A stretch of DNA of 64,000 nt. Source: Hyposmocoma kahamanoa (lineage: Eukaryota > Arthropoda > Insecta > Lepidoptera > Cosmopterigidae). Where the stretch lies: positions 10,605,771-10,669,770 of the forward strand of contig NW_020654810.1 in NCBI RefSeq assembly GCF_003589595.1, written 5' to 3'. Shown here piece by piece: positions 11,555 through 20,679 of the stretch (positions are counted from its first letter, which is position 1; every line of letters begins with the position of its first letter). The notes under the pieces were generated by a model. It did no database searches, was not told the origin of the DNA, and saw only the letters and a program-made list of their open reading frames with translations. The position numbers were made by a program, and so were the translations under genes.

Positions 11555-11690
11555 TGCGGCAACGTCGCGCGGGTGGCTGCATCCGAGAGTTAAGTTAAGA
11601 TTCTCGCTTCAAGGTCTGTCCAAGTTGCTCGGGTTTGCATCAATAACACCTCGCGCGCGCAGTGTCGCTAATCTCAAATTCAAGACCATT
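11555..11690. promoter_or_regulatory. Second GC-rich block; candidate 5' UTR exon or promoter
   Basis: Contains CGGCAACGTCGCGCGGGTGG and CCTCGCGCGCGCAGTGTCGC in AT-rich surroundings. About 4.8 kb upstream of the first coding exon. Only its composition supports it. Confidence 0.2.
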
Positions 11691-11869
11691 TCGTGTCTAT
11701 GAACATAGTAGCAAATACTCCGTGTTGAAAATGCATTTTGAATAGGTATTGTGTGCCAAAATAAGCCAGAATTCATAACAGATATCGATTTTGGTTTACA
11801 TACGTCATTAATTTCGGTACTTGCCTATCTACGCTGTGGGAGCATGTTAGGTCGGAGTCGAAGATTGTT

Positions 11870-12000
11870 ACTAACATTATCGTTAAGAGCGGTAGCCACG
11901 GTCAGGCAACAGACACTGGTTCGAGCCTAAACGGCTCGAAGGAACTTTTCTTTGTGTTTGTTCGATCTTTGTATATATTAATAATAAAACTAAAACAACT
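11870..12000 (+). mobile_element. SINE fragment (second tRNA-like family)
   Basis: A B-box-like GGTTCGAGCCTAAACGGC near 11919 is followed by AAGGAACTTTTCTTTGTG and TTCGATCTTTGTATATATTA. The copy at 19238-19380 has the same order (B box, AAGGAATTTTTCTTTG, TTCGATCTTTGTATTTATAA). The A-box side is poor. Confidence 0.5.
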
Positions 12001-12469
12001 AAAAAAACTAGTGGAGTATTTTCACAAAATTCTTTTTCATAAAAACATTACGATATTCAATAAAAAAATGTTTTCCCATAACTACCTATATTTTTATTTT
12101 ATTTCATCCTCAGTGTGTGTATATATCAGTCGTCCACCCGTTGACACCTGTGTTGAATTGGATTTTTATGAAAATCATTATAATAAAGTTAATGATGGTG
12201 GGCGTAATTTTACCTCATATCCTTTATGAGAAGGTTGTTAAATTTGCCGAGCCCAGCCATTTACTGGGTGTGACAGCATGCTAATGAGGTTCCACTTCAT
12301 TCTATCGGTAATCATATTTATTTATTACGCCTGTTCCTTATGCCTCGAACGCCATAGCGAAACATGTACTGGTGCTTAATCCAAATAAGAGTGTTGCCAT
12401 TAATTTTGGAACGAAAGACATCAAGTTCATATGTATTCAATCTTTCAATCCCACCGTAAAGATAATTTA
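12001..12469. other. Non-coding stretch
   Basis: AT-rich, nothing recognised. Confidence 0.4.
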
Positions 12470-13730
12470 ATTTCATAGGAAATGAAACAATTTTTCCGGA
12501 TTTAAATCGCGTATATTTGTTTAAACAACAACAAAACAAAATGTTGTTTCAAACAAACCAACGTTTCGGGGCTTTTACAGGTCTCATGGTTACGGTAGAC
12601 TGAGGTGGTACGGTCATCAACCAGTTATGTCTAATATTAATGCAAAGTACACGATTTTTTCACTATAGTTAGTTATAAAAGTTATTAATTAAATACCTTA
12701 TTTTTAATTTTACAAAGAAATATTCCAATTTACGCTACATTACGTTTTGTAAAATATTTTATTGAATGAATTTTTATTAAGTTAAATTTATTATGAATTA
12801 ATAATAGAAATTATACTAAATTGAAACATACTAATTAGTACTGCAGTCTTACGTCTGTTTGAGATTTTTCATCACAGGAAATACTGGATCTCAAACTGGT
12901 GAGACGTAGAAACCATCTTCCCTGTTGAAATTAGGATGTTTTTTTAATTTCAATGGCCTCTCACAACATCCTGGGTAGATAACAGACTTCTTTGGCAAGG
13001 ACCTGGTTTGTCAAACTTCATTGAATGTGTAGGTTTATTTATGACATGCTCACAGACTGCAGACTTGTTTACGCGACGGTGTTTGACATCAGCTATATGT
13101 TCTTTGACGCGGGTGCAAATACTTCGCTTCGTTTGTCCAATATAAGAGAGACCGCACTCACAGTCAAGCTTGTAAATTCCTGCATCCTGTAAGGGGATGT
13201 TACATTTCACGGGTCTCAGGAAAGTCACTGAGAAATCTTCCTCAGGGACTTGAAATAGGTCTTGATAGATGCACGCCAGAGGACTCTTCCGATCTTGTTT
13301 GTAACACCTCTCACGTAAGGTAAAATGGCAGGTCTTCGCTCGACTGTTGGTGGTTTCACAAGGGGCCTGCGGTATTGGCGTGGAGTCTTCAACTTGTTCG
13401 CTTGTAGGACTTGCTTTATATGCTGAAGTTCCCCGGCCAGATGATTACTGTCGCAGACACCATACGCTCTCAAAACAAAGATTTACTCACGGTAGCTAAC
13501 TGGCTAGGATGGTGATGGGAATTACCATTGAGGTATCTATCTGTATAGGTTTTCTTTCGAAAACAGTATGGCCTAAGGTGTTATTAGGATTTCTTTTAAT
13601 GAAAACGTCTAAGGCCCGAAACGTTGTTTTGTTTGATTAACAAATATACGCGACATAAATCCGTAAAAATAGTTTCATTTCCTATGTGTAACAGTTGCGA
13701 AACTTAACAACTCGTTACTTTAATTTCCTT
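12470..13730 (-). mobile_element. Penelope-like retroelement remnant with GIY-YIG endonuclease and inverted terminal segments
   Basis: Minus-strand retroelement remnant. From about 13620 downward, C-terminal RT/linker similarity is seen (LGHTV, then TDRYLNGNSHHHPSQ after a frameshift), with a stop near 13490. From 13473 the segment RPAILPYVRGVTNKIGRVLW follows, then another frameshift near 13222. The last frame (13228-12950) encodes a GIY-YIG endonuclease: GIYKLDCECGLSYIGQTKRS with a following R..EH. Penelope-like elements combine RT and GIY-YIG in this order. Related segments face each other at the two sides: GAAATGAAAC, TTTTTCCGGATTTAAATCGC at 12478-12520 and the inverse ending TAGTTTCATTTCC at 13625-13682. 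They carry CGAAACG words (TTTCGGGGC near 12564; GGCCCGAAACG at 13612). Most of the RT domain is lost. Confidence 0.85.
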
Positions 13731-13967
13731 CTAAAGCCGTGCAAGGAATTTGGTTTCATTATAACTGCATTTTGAAAAAAAAAATGCTAAAATCGGTAAA
13801 GATTTTTAACTGTCAGAACGTTTAATAAAATGGAACCTATCAATAAAGCCAGCTTTGCAAAGCTGTGTTATTGCTTGGTGAGAACTTATGTTTCGAGGAA
13901 CACTTCAGTAACTACATGTTTTAGAACTGGCAGAACGTTTAAGTAACCTTTTATTAACGTCAAGTAA
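13731..13967. other. Non-coding spacer
   Basis: AT-rich. CAGAACGTTTAA occurs twice (near 13817 and 13930). No gene seen. Confidence 0.35.
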
Positions 13968-15200
13968 AATTATGGCAAGGCGTCGAAACTTGTCTCGTCA
14001 TATCTCAACGGTAGAATTCAGAAAGTAGACATAAATGGAGTGACTTCTTTGGGTTCTCCAGTAAAAATGGGTGTTCCGCAGGGCTCAATACTTGGACCTT
14101 TCTTATTTCTGATTTATATTAATGATCTGCCATTCTTTGTTAAGGACCATTGCGAAATAGTGTTGTTTGCTGATGACACAACCTTGATTTTTAAAACAGA
14201 CAGACATGACATTAACTATGACCGTATTAATGATACCTTCTCTAAGGTAGTTTATTGGTTTAATGCTAACAATTTATTGCTTAATGCCAAGAAGACAAAA
14301 TGTGTTAAATTTGAATTACCTAACGTAAAATCGACTAGTCCAAGCATAGAAATAAACGGAGAAAAGTTAGACCTTGTTAATAAAGCAGTCTTCTAATGAG
14401 TGACCTTAGATAGTAAACTTCAGTGGTTTCCACATATATCGTCCTTGGCCAGCAGATTAAGCTCCGCTGCATACGCAGTCCGCAGAATACGTGAGCTTAC
14501 CGATGTTAGTACTGCTAGACTAGTTTACTTGAGTTACTTCCATAGTATAATGTCCTACGGGATTCTCATGTGGGGTAAAGCGGCAGATATTCAAACCATA
14601 TTTGTATTGCAAAAACGAGCGATTCGTTCTGTGTACAGTCTAGGCTCTCGGGTATCTCTCAGAGAAAAGTTTAAGGAGACTGGTATCATGACTGTGGCAT
14701 CACAGTACATTTACTCAAATATTTTATATGCCCGTAAAAATATACATAATTACAATAAGAAAGAAGATATCCATAATATTAACCTTAGAGCTAAGTCCAA
14801 ACTCATGGTACCACGATTTTGTTTAACCAAGGTAAACAACTCTTTTATGGGGAACTGTATACGTTTTTACAATAAGATTCCGGAGCATATATTAAGTTTA
14901 TCATTTCCTAAGTTTAAAAACTACATTAAAAGTATTTTGATCGAAAAATCATATTACAAAATTGAAGACTACGTGTTAGATAAAGATGTATGGAAAGACG
15001 ACATGGCTCCAGAATCCACACAAATTTGATTCAAAGTGTATTCCATAGCATTTAAGTTTAGTTGAAAAGAGCAATCCCTAGAGTTTCTTGCTCGTTCTTC
15101 TCAGGGAGGTCTGCGTAGTGAACGAGCAGTAGCTTAAATGTGACGTTTTCAAGTGTAAATTTATTTTACCTATGGAATAAATAATCTTTGACTTTGACTT
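13968..15200 (+). mobile_element. 5'-truncated LINE: RT palm to C-terminus, 3' UTR and CTTTGA tail
   Basis: Starts inside reverse transcriptase (SSYLNGRIQKVDINGV). It continues through MGVPQGSILGPFLFLIYIND and the catalytic LFADDTTLIF (about 14164-14192), then the thumb and C-terminal region (SSAAYAVRRIRELTDVSTAR, FHSIMSYGILMWGKA) to a stop at 15027-15029. The frame is interrupted only by two adjacent in-frame stops, TAA TGA at 14394-14399, where related elements have a Leu-Gly pair in KAVFLGVTLD-type motifs. The 3' UTR ends with ATAAATAATC and CTTTGA repeats (15180-15202). Typical of CR1/Jockey-group LINEs. The 5' part was never copied or is deleted. Inactive. Confidence 0.85.
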
Positions 15201-15594
15201 TGACGTCGACACTAGGTTTCGTTAATATTGTTCCATCTAAGTTCTTACGGTATACGAGTAGCTTTGTACTATCTCTGTTTTAAAAACTCCTTAACGTTGA
15301 TTCACAAGGTGCTGAGCAAAGGGCCGAATGGATGTGTGCGTTTTTGCCACGTAGTATCAAAGAGGAATTATACTAAACCTTATCTCAGAATCGGATTCAT
15401 CTCATGGTTAAGATTCCTCGTTTCGTAAGAGGGGCAGTGTCCTAATAGTTCTCGACAATAAGACAAAAAATATTCATAATGATTATTTCTCAAGCACCCG
15501 ATAGTGCAGGTTTCTTGTAATTTGTGCCTTACGTGTTGTTCGTGAACATTTTGGAATTTTAATTGTATTTAGTTCAATTGTTTTAGTGCGTAAC
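15201..15594. other. Non-coding stretch
   Basis: A 66-codon ORF at 15228-15428 has no recognisable domain. Nothing else seen. Confidence 0.35.
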
Positions 15595-15995
15595 CATTAC
15601 GGGCTACGACAGAATGACAGTGAGGGCAATGTACTTCATAGTCCTTTGTATCGAGTCATAGACCCATTTGATGTTTTTGTTATACGAGTATTATTTAATT
15701 TGTATTTTCGTTTTTTTATATTGTATGTAAATGAATAATTTTGATTTAATGATTTTGAAATGAATTAATCGTAATTATGTGACTATAATCGGCTTGAAAT
15801 CTTAGAACTAGAATGATAATGTGTGTTAGTTCTTCTTTTTATGAACATGACAGGCTGTAGCAGAATATCAGCGGCATTGTGAAACACCGCCATAGTGCTG
15901 AGTTATAGACCTTTTTATCTCACACCACTATTGTTGTTACTAAACACTTACTAATATGTTGAGATTGAGATAAATAAACGATTTTATTATTACTA
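15595..15995 (+). repeat. Two diverged, related retroposon 3'-end segments
   Basis: The segment near 15598-15665 (CGGGCTACGACAGAATGACAG ... TCGAGTCATAGACCC) resembles the one near 15850-15912 (CAGGCTGTAGCAGAATATCAG ... TGAGTTATAGACC). The second is followed by AGATAAATAAACGATTTTAT, which looks like a LINE 3' end with an AATAAA-like signal. No coding part remains. Confidence 0.4.
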
Positions 15996-16054
15996 GGTAT
16001 TGCGTCTTAGATTTTTGAGAGTAGCGGTCGACCAGCGTAGGCGTACGGTTGCTT

Positions 16055-16088
16055 CCACAGACATATTTAGATAGGTATATGTCTGTGG
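16055..16088. other. Perfect 12-bp inverted repeat, 10-nt loop
   Basis: CCACAGACATAT at 16055-16066 pairs with ATATGTCTGTGG at 16077-16088. GTTGCTTC lies directly outside both arms as a direct repeat. It is about 350 bp upstream of the first coding exon. It could be a small element's footprint or a transcript hairpin. Confidence 0.6.
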
Positions 16089-16290
16089 TTGCTTCTCAGT
16101 TGTGAGGTCAACGGTTCCAATCCCTGTGGCGGCATGAAACCTGCATATCGAAAAAGGTTTACAACCCTTGGAAGACGTTTGAAGTCGCCAACACGCATTG
16201 GGCCAGTGTGGAAGGCGATGGCCTACAACAGTTTCCTTACTGGAGTGCCTAATGTTGGGACGTATGATATGTTGATGATGAAGCTATGAT
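16089..16290 (+). mobile_element. SINE fragment with degenerate GAT tail
   Basis: Contains a B-box-like GGTTCCAATCC (16111), CCTTGGAAGACGTTTGAAG, CACGCATTGGGCCAGTGTGG and a tail GATATGTTGATGATGAAGC. It matches the body order of the 2652 and 42640 SINEs. The 5' A-box portion is missing. Confidence 0.6.
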
Positions 16291-16436
16291 TTCTAGGCTA
16301 CTGCTATTCGTAAATTTGACAAAACTGTTACCAAGTAACTTTAGTTTTACCATAGTATTTTCTTGTGAGTTGTCTAACAGTATATTATGTCATGTAGATA
16401 ATGTAGACAAGATATGAATGTGTGTTGTGTTTGCAG

Positions 16437-16475
16437 ATGTGGCGGCGTGTGGTGTTGAGGTCGGCGGCGAGGTGA
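16437..16475 (+). CDS. Short upstream ORF (12 codons plus stop) ahead of the adenylyl cyclase start
   Basis: Immediately after the likely splice acceptor (TTTGCAG, AG at 16435-16436) an ATG opens a 12-codon frame ending in TGA at 16473-16475, 14 nt before the main ATG at 16490. Its frame differs from the main one. If the exon does start at 16437, scanning ribosomes would meet this ATG first, although there would be little 5' context unless an upstream exon joins. Translation is not shown by the sequence. Confidence 0.3.
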   Translation: MWRRVVLRSAAR

Positions 16476-16489
16476 GGCGCGGCGAGGGC

Positions 16490-16705
16490 ATGGACCATTC
16501 GGTGAAGGCTATGTCGGCGCGCGGGCCTCTGGCGCGGTTGGTAGCGCGCCACCGCTTCGAGTCTGCCGAGCTGGAGGAACTGTACGCGCGTTACGCCTGC
16601 AAGCTGCAGCGCACCTCTGTGGGATCCGCGCTAGCACTTTGGGCTGTGCTGGCCGCTGCACTTGCTGCTGTCGACGCCACTAGAGGCTGGCGCAGAGCAC
16701 CGCAG
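16490..16705 (+). CDS. rut: Adenylyl cyclase (rutabaga / type 1-like), first coding block: N-terminus and TM1
   Basis: Encodes residues 1-72 of a membrane adenylyl cyclase, which makes cAMP from ATP at the plasma membrane. I chose ATG 16490 (context GGGCATGG, purine at -3 and G at +4); a second ATG is at 16511. The frame stays open upstream to 16418, so a longer N-terminus from an upstream exon is possible. Residues about 20-40 (RHRFESAELEELYARYACKL) resemble the cytosolic N-terminus of rutabaga, and TM1 is about residues 44-62 (ALALWAVLAAALAAV). The block ends at CAG with donor GTCAGA, phase 0. Codons are very GC-rich, unlike the flanks. Rutabaga is known as the Ca2+/calmodulin-responsive cyclase for learning in flies. 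The calmodulin site is not in this window, so the paralogue call rests on N-terminal and C1a similarity. Confidence 0.82.
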
Positions 16706-16786
16706 GTCAGAACGTACGACGACATGGGATCGATTTTTTGTAGCGGATTGTATGTTTTACCTTTAGTAACATTATATTTGATGCAG
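16706..16786 (+). other. 81-nt in-frame AT-rich intron (phase 0)
   Basis: Starts GTCAGA and ends TTGATGCAG. It is AT-rich while both flanking coding blocks are strongly GC-rich. Its length is 27 codons with no stop, so the frame stays open if it is retained (adding VRTYDDMGSIF... through LYLMQ). Removing it joins GWRRAPQ to VGVLAAHALL, which matches the spacing of TM1 to TM2 in the family. Intron is the preferred reading. Confidence 0.7.
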
Positions 16787-17119
16787 GTGGGCGTTTTGGC
16801 GGCGCATGCGTTGCTTTGCAGCGGTTTAGCATGGTGGTGTGGGCGTGTGGGCGGCGTGGCGCCGGAGCGGCGGCTTCCACGCGCGTGCTGGTTAGCGCTA
16901 GCGGGCGGAGGTGCGGCACTGGCAGCCACATTGCCCGCGTGGGGTCCCGGAGCCGCCGCCGAGGGTGCGGTGCACGTGGTGTGGGCGGTGTTCGCAGCGT
17001 ACGCACTGCTGCCGGTTGGCACGCCTGTCGCTGCTGGCTTCGGCGTCCTTCTGCCAACAGTGCACACTATCGCCGCCGCTCTCGTCGCTCATCGTTTTCC
17101 CTTTCATGCCTGGCAGCAG
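16787..17119 (+). CDS. rut: Adenylyl cyclase coding block 2: membrane segments TM2-TM5
   Basis: Residues 73-183. Four hydrophobic stretches are visible: about 73-90 (VGVLAAHALLCSGLAWW), 105-122 (CWLALAGGGAALAATL), 132-150 (AVHVVWAVFAAYALLP) and 151-173 (PVAAGFGVLLPTVHTIAAAL). They form TM2-TM5 of the first six-helix cassette. The block ends in HAWQQ at CAG with donor GTCAGT (17120), phase 0, and joins directly to MVGNVVVF in the next exon; this agrees with the contiguous order in fly rutabaga as I know it. Third positions are nearly all G or C, and Ala/Gly/Arg content is high. Long antisense and alternative-frame ORFs over this region are by-products of that composition. Confidence 0.85.
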
Positions 17120-18475
17120 GTCAGTCGCTCAGAATTTGGTTAAGATATCAAGTCTCCTACTTTTAACTTTTAGTTGTGATTTGACGATTCTTAGACGACC
17201 ACACGAAGACCATAAATGTCGTGGCAAAAGAGTTAATGTGCTTTTCAAGGGTTTTCGTTGGTGTACTTCAACGAGTTCACGACCGCGACCTCGACCCGCC
17301 GTGAGTCAATTGACACGGCTTATGCGTTGTCGTTGTGTAATAAACTTTATGGCCTCACTTGCCACGTAGTGCTAACATTTAACGCATAAACACTAAAGTA
17401 CAGATCAAATGTTGAACAATGTTACCTAATGTAATCGCCAGGATTTATTACGTAAATATCAAATAAATGAAAAAAAGACGAGAATGTTGCGACTTTATGT
17501 TGATGCACACGCTAATCAATGCGTGCATCTCAACTGGTTCACAGTGCCAGACACTACTTTTCAAAGTTATTTTAATTAATAATTTACGATTTTTGCGACA
17601 CAGAAATGTGCTGAAAATGTGGCATTACGTTAAATATTCATTTAAGAAAAAAGTGCATTACTGTGTTGATAGAATTTTACGCAGTTGGTTGTAGTGTTAA
17701 TTAATGTAGGCACATATTATGATTGAAAACACATCATTCAACATTCGACGCGTTAAAAGAGGAAAGACCAACAAATACATTTTTCGTTCTGGGTTGTGCT
17801 AACAAAAGCAATCCCTGGTAAAACTCTTATTATAGAATCACTGTTTATTTGAGTCATCTTCTAAAAACTGTTACTGATTAAACTTGCTGTATGTCATTAT
17901 TCGCTTGTCAAAATTCGAGTACTTACAGTGTTCGTGTTCTTATTGGCTTGAGGACAAATTGCAGCGTTGTGTCATAAGGGAGCGGATACGTCGTACATCT
18001 TTCACAAGTCTCGTCTCTAACTTTATTCACTTTTTCACATCCGTGTAGTTTAACTCCTCGAGCAAGCTACAAGACTTCTGAACGAGTGTCAATCTCAATG
18101 TGCTGAACTGTTCAATGTACGTCATTCAGGTGTTGATCTTTCTTTTTAACTGGTTTTAATAGCATCATTAGTGTACGGGAACTCGTGTTTCATTCCAAAT
18201 TATGCGTTAGAAGGCAAAACAAGAATCGTATTTGCAGTGCGTGCAGCTCTATGGTATCGATCAGCATTCATTAGCAACATCTGGTTTGTATAAACCAAAC
18301 CCTTCTTTGCGTTCTTGTCTAAACTCGATGAGAGAAAATACCACATCCGCTGGCTTAACTTTAGCAGAGATTATTAGAGATGTTCGTTTTAAGATCACAT
18401 TATTTTCCATTTCCATTCAGCCGTTAGTGGGAAAAAATGTTGTAGCCCTTTCACAATAAAATATTCATCTGTTTA

Positions 18476-18696
18476 AAGGTAAAACTACATAAATGACATT
18501 TTTCACAAAATGTCTTTAATTTATATAGCTATGGTAAAGAAATCACTATCTTTCTGCACGTGAAACTCAATAACAAAAAAACTATAAACTTAATATAAGA
18601 GTTTTATGTGCAGAAAGATGGTGAGTTTCTTACAAAACACATTGTACTTAATTTGGAGATTTTTCGTGGAAAATGTCACTTATGTGGTTTTACCTT
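18476..18696. mobile_element. Foldback MITE with long terminal inverted repeats
   Basis: About 221 bp, nearly all of it two inverted arms. The left arm reads AAGGTAAAACTACATAAATG, ACATTTTTCACAAAATGTC, CTATCTTTCTGCACGTGAAA; the complement of the right arm reads AAGGTAAAACCACATAAGTG, ACATTTTCCACG, CATCTTTCTGCACATAAAA. Each arm is about 95 bp with roughly 80% identity by eye, around a 30-40 nt A/T-rich loop. No ORF; no target duplication identified. Confidence 0.8.
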
Positions 18697-19237
18697 CAAG
18701 CAGATGTAGTGTGTTATGTGGAAAAATCTTTCGTTTTTTATTAGTCTTGTAACATGTGCAAGGACTATATAATTTTACGACTGTGATCTATACAGCTATA
18801 TGAGTTCAATATCAAAGATGTGATTTATTGAGGCCGTGATACTATCAGTTGTCTACAGTAAATGTGCTGGCAATAACCAAAGTTCTCAGCATGGGTTAAA
18901 GAAGTTTTCAGCATAATGTTCCGTGGTAGTATAAGTACTTTAGATTGGCACATTTATTACACGGTCCATGTTTCGTGGGTCGGCAATACGTTAAATTAGA
19001 ATGAATTGTTATATATGAGTTATCCGCGGAAGCTATACATCAGTCGCGCTTATCGCTAATACGAGCAAAATAATAGGAGCAAAGGCAATATGACTGAAAT
19101 TTAATCCTTATATAAGCGGTGTTCACAATGTTCCGTAAAAATAAAGATAATATAGCAATCGTTTATTTTGATTGAATATCCATGATCCTTGTTTTTGTTA
19201 TTCTCTAAGTGTAACAAACAGAGAAATTCGCAGTCTG
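18697..19237. other. Non-coding intronic stretch
   Basis: Nothing recognised. Confidence 0.4.
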
Positions 19238-19380
19238 CTAATTCGATCTGTAGCTCAGTTGGTGGAGCGGTGACCCTGTTTGGGCACAGACGCAGGTTTT
19301 AGTCCTGGCAGGTCGAAGGAATTTTTCTTTGTTTTCGATCTTTGTATTTATAATTATAACAAACTAGTGGAGTAATTTCT
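19238..19380 (+). mobile_element. SINE with tRNA-like head (second family)
   Basis: A-box-like TGTAGCTCAGTTGGTGGAGC at 19249-19268 and a degenerate B box GGTTTTAGTCCTGGC near 19295, followed by AAGGAATTTTTCTTTG. The 3' region has no acceptor stem pairing with the 5' end, so this is a SINE and not a working tRNA gene. Confidence 0.65.
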
Positions 19381-19439
19381 CAAAAAAATAAATGAATATT
19401 ATCATAATATTCAATAAAAATCAGTCATACTCCACTAAT

Positions 19440-19512
19440 TAACACTAGTAGCCAAGTTGAGGCAACAGTCGCTGGTTCGAGTCCAGTCAGTTTGTATCAA
19501 TAATAATAAAGT
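19440..19512 (+). mobile_element. SINE fragment (B-box part)
   Basis: AGTAGCCAAGTTGAGGCAAC then GCTGGTTCGAGTCCAG and TATCAATAATAATAAAG. Same family as 11870-12000. Confidence 0.45.
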
Positions 19513-19973
19513 TTGTCGTTGTCGATAATACCATTCGCTTCTTTAATGAACACGAAACAAAACAATCTGCTTGTATAAAAGTTAACTCTACTTAAGCAGA
19601 GTTTCACCTTATAAGTAAGTGTAAGCTATAAAATATGTGAATGTGTTCCGTAGCGAAGAAAGTTAATATTTTTTTGTAAATTTATTCATAGCACTGCACT
19701 CTGCTGTTGGGCGGTCATCTTTATTTTTGTATCACTGCTTGTCCTACATAAGGGCATGCTCAAACTGCGGGCAAGTTCGTTTCTGTTTCCTCATAATAAA
19801 GCTCTGTTTTTACACGTGACGAATTGATTCACTGTCTCTTGTTATTTCACATGGACGAATTTAAAGATCAATTGCACCAACCTACTTAATCACTTTAGAT
19901 TAGTTTTTGTTGATGAACTCAAAGAGTAGGCATTGAATAGGTAAACCTGGATCTTTTTTAAGATATCTACGGG
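19513..19973. other. Non-coding intronic stretch
   Basis: Nothing recognised. Confidence 0.4.
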
Positions 19974-20135
19974 ACGAACAAGTCGTCAACCTGGTAGTAA
20001 GCGACCAGTCTATCAATATTAGTTGCAGTGCCATTCACAGCTGTGTGTCGCAAAGATCTAGTGGCACTACCACTACGCTCGGGAGACCCTGAGACATAAG
20101 TTGACAAGTCCCATGTGCCTTCCAGATAAAAAGGT
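19974..20135 (-). repeat. Repeat family A, truncated copy
   Basis: + strand: GAACAAGTCGTCAACCTGG, GTTGCAGTGCCATTCAC, CGCAAAGATCTAGTGGCAC, GAGACCCTGAGACATAAG, then stops after CCCATGTGCC. The CTACTGCTACTAAA end is missing. Confidence 0.65.
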
Positions 20136-20671
20136 TTTAATTAAGAAATGACTATAAATTCGTCCAAGCTCTAACTCATTATGAGAAGAGCATTGCTGCA
20201 TTTTTAATAAACGGTCCAACCTGGAGCTTCATCATCTATTTAATTTCACGCGATTAAAAAAAGACTCTTTCTTATTACAACGTAATTACTCAATATGTAG
20301 ATACGTGCAAAATAAATAAATGAAACAAGTCACGGTTGCCAATTTTATGACATTGTGTATATGCAAATGAGTTGGATATGTTGACGTAAACCACAAAAGT
20401 AGAAAAAAAATTAATTATGATTACATGGTTTTAAATTGAGTCATATCGTGTTCTCGCCTCGTTCACCTGTTTTCCAGACGTCAAGTACATCGGACGATAT
20501 CTGTCCAATACACCTACATGTTGATGTAGTGTTGTTGTCACCAGACCTGACGGGCCATTTACAACGCCGCGGAGATGTAATGTAGTCGGACAACTGTGCT
20601 TTCTTGTCACGGCCGCTTGTGAAATTCGCATTCGGATTAGATTAACTGGATATCGCATTGAGGAGGAGTTT
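20136..20671. other. Intronic stretch with an open frame on the minus strand
   Basis: A minus-strand frame of 82 codons (20679-20431) stays open when read across the hAT-type insertion site into 21785-21875. No recognisable domain; possibly a remnant of an older element or chance. Confidence 0.2.
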
Positions 20672-20679
20672 ACTGACAC

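Noticed and set aside
16591..17369. Long antisense and alternative-frame ORFs (up to 158 residues) over the first cyclase exon
   Set aside because: They follow from the GC-rich codon bias of the real gene; they are Pro/Ala/Arg-rich and share no domain with known proteins.
19249..19320. tRNA gene candidate
   Set aside because: A and B boxes are present, but the acceptor and T stems do not pair; better explained as a SINE head. The same holds for 22751-22830 and 40128-40195.
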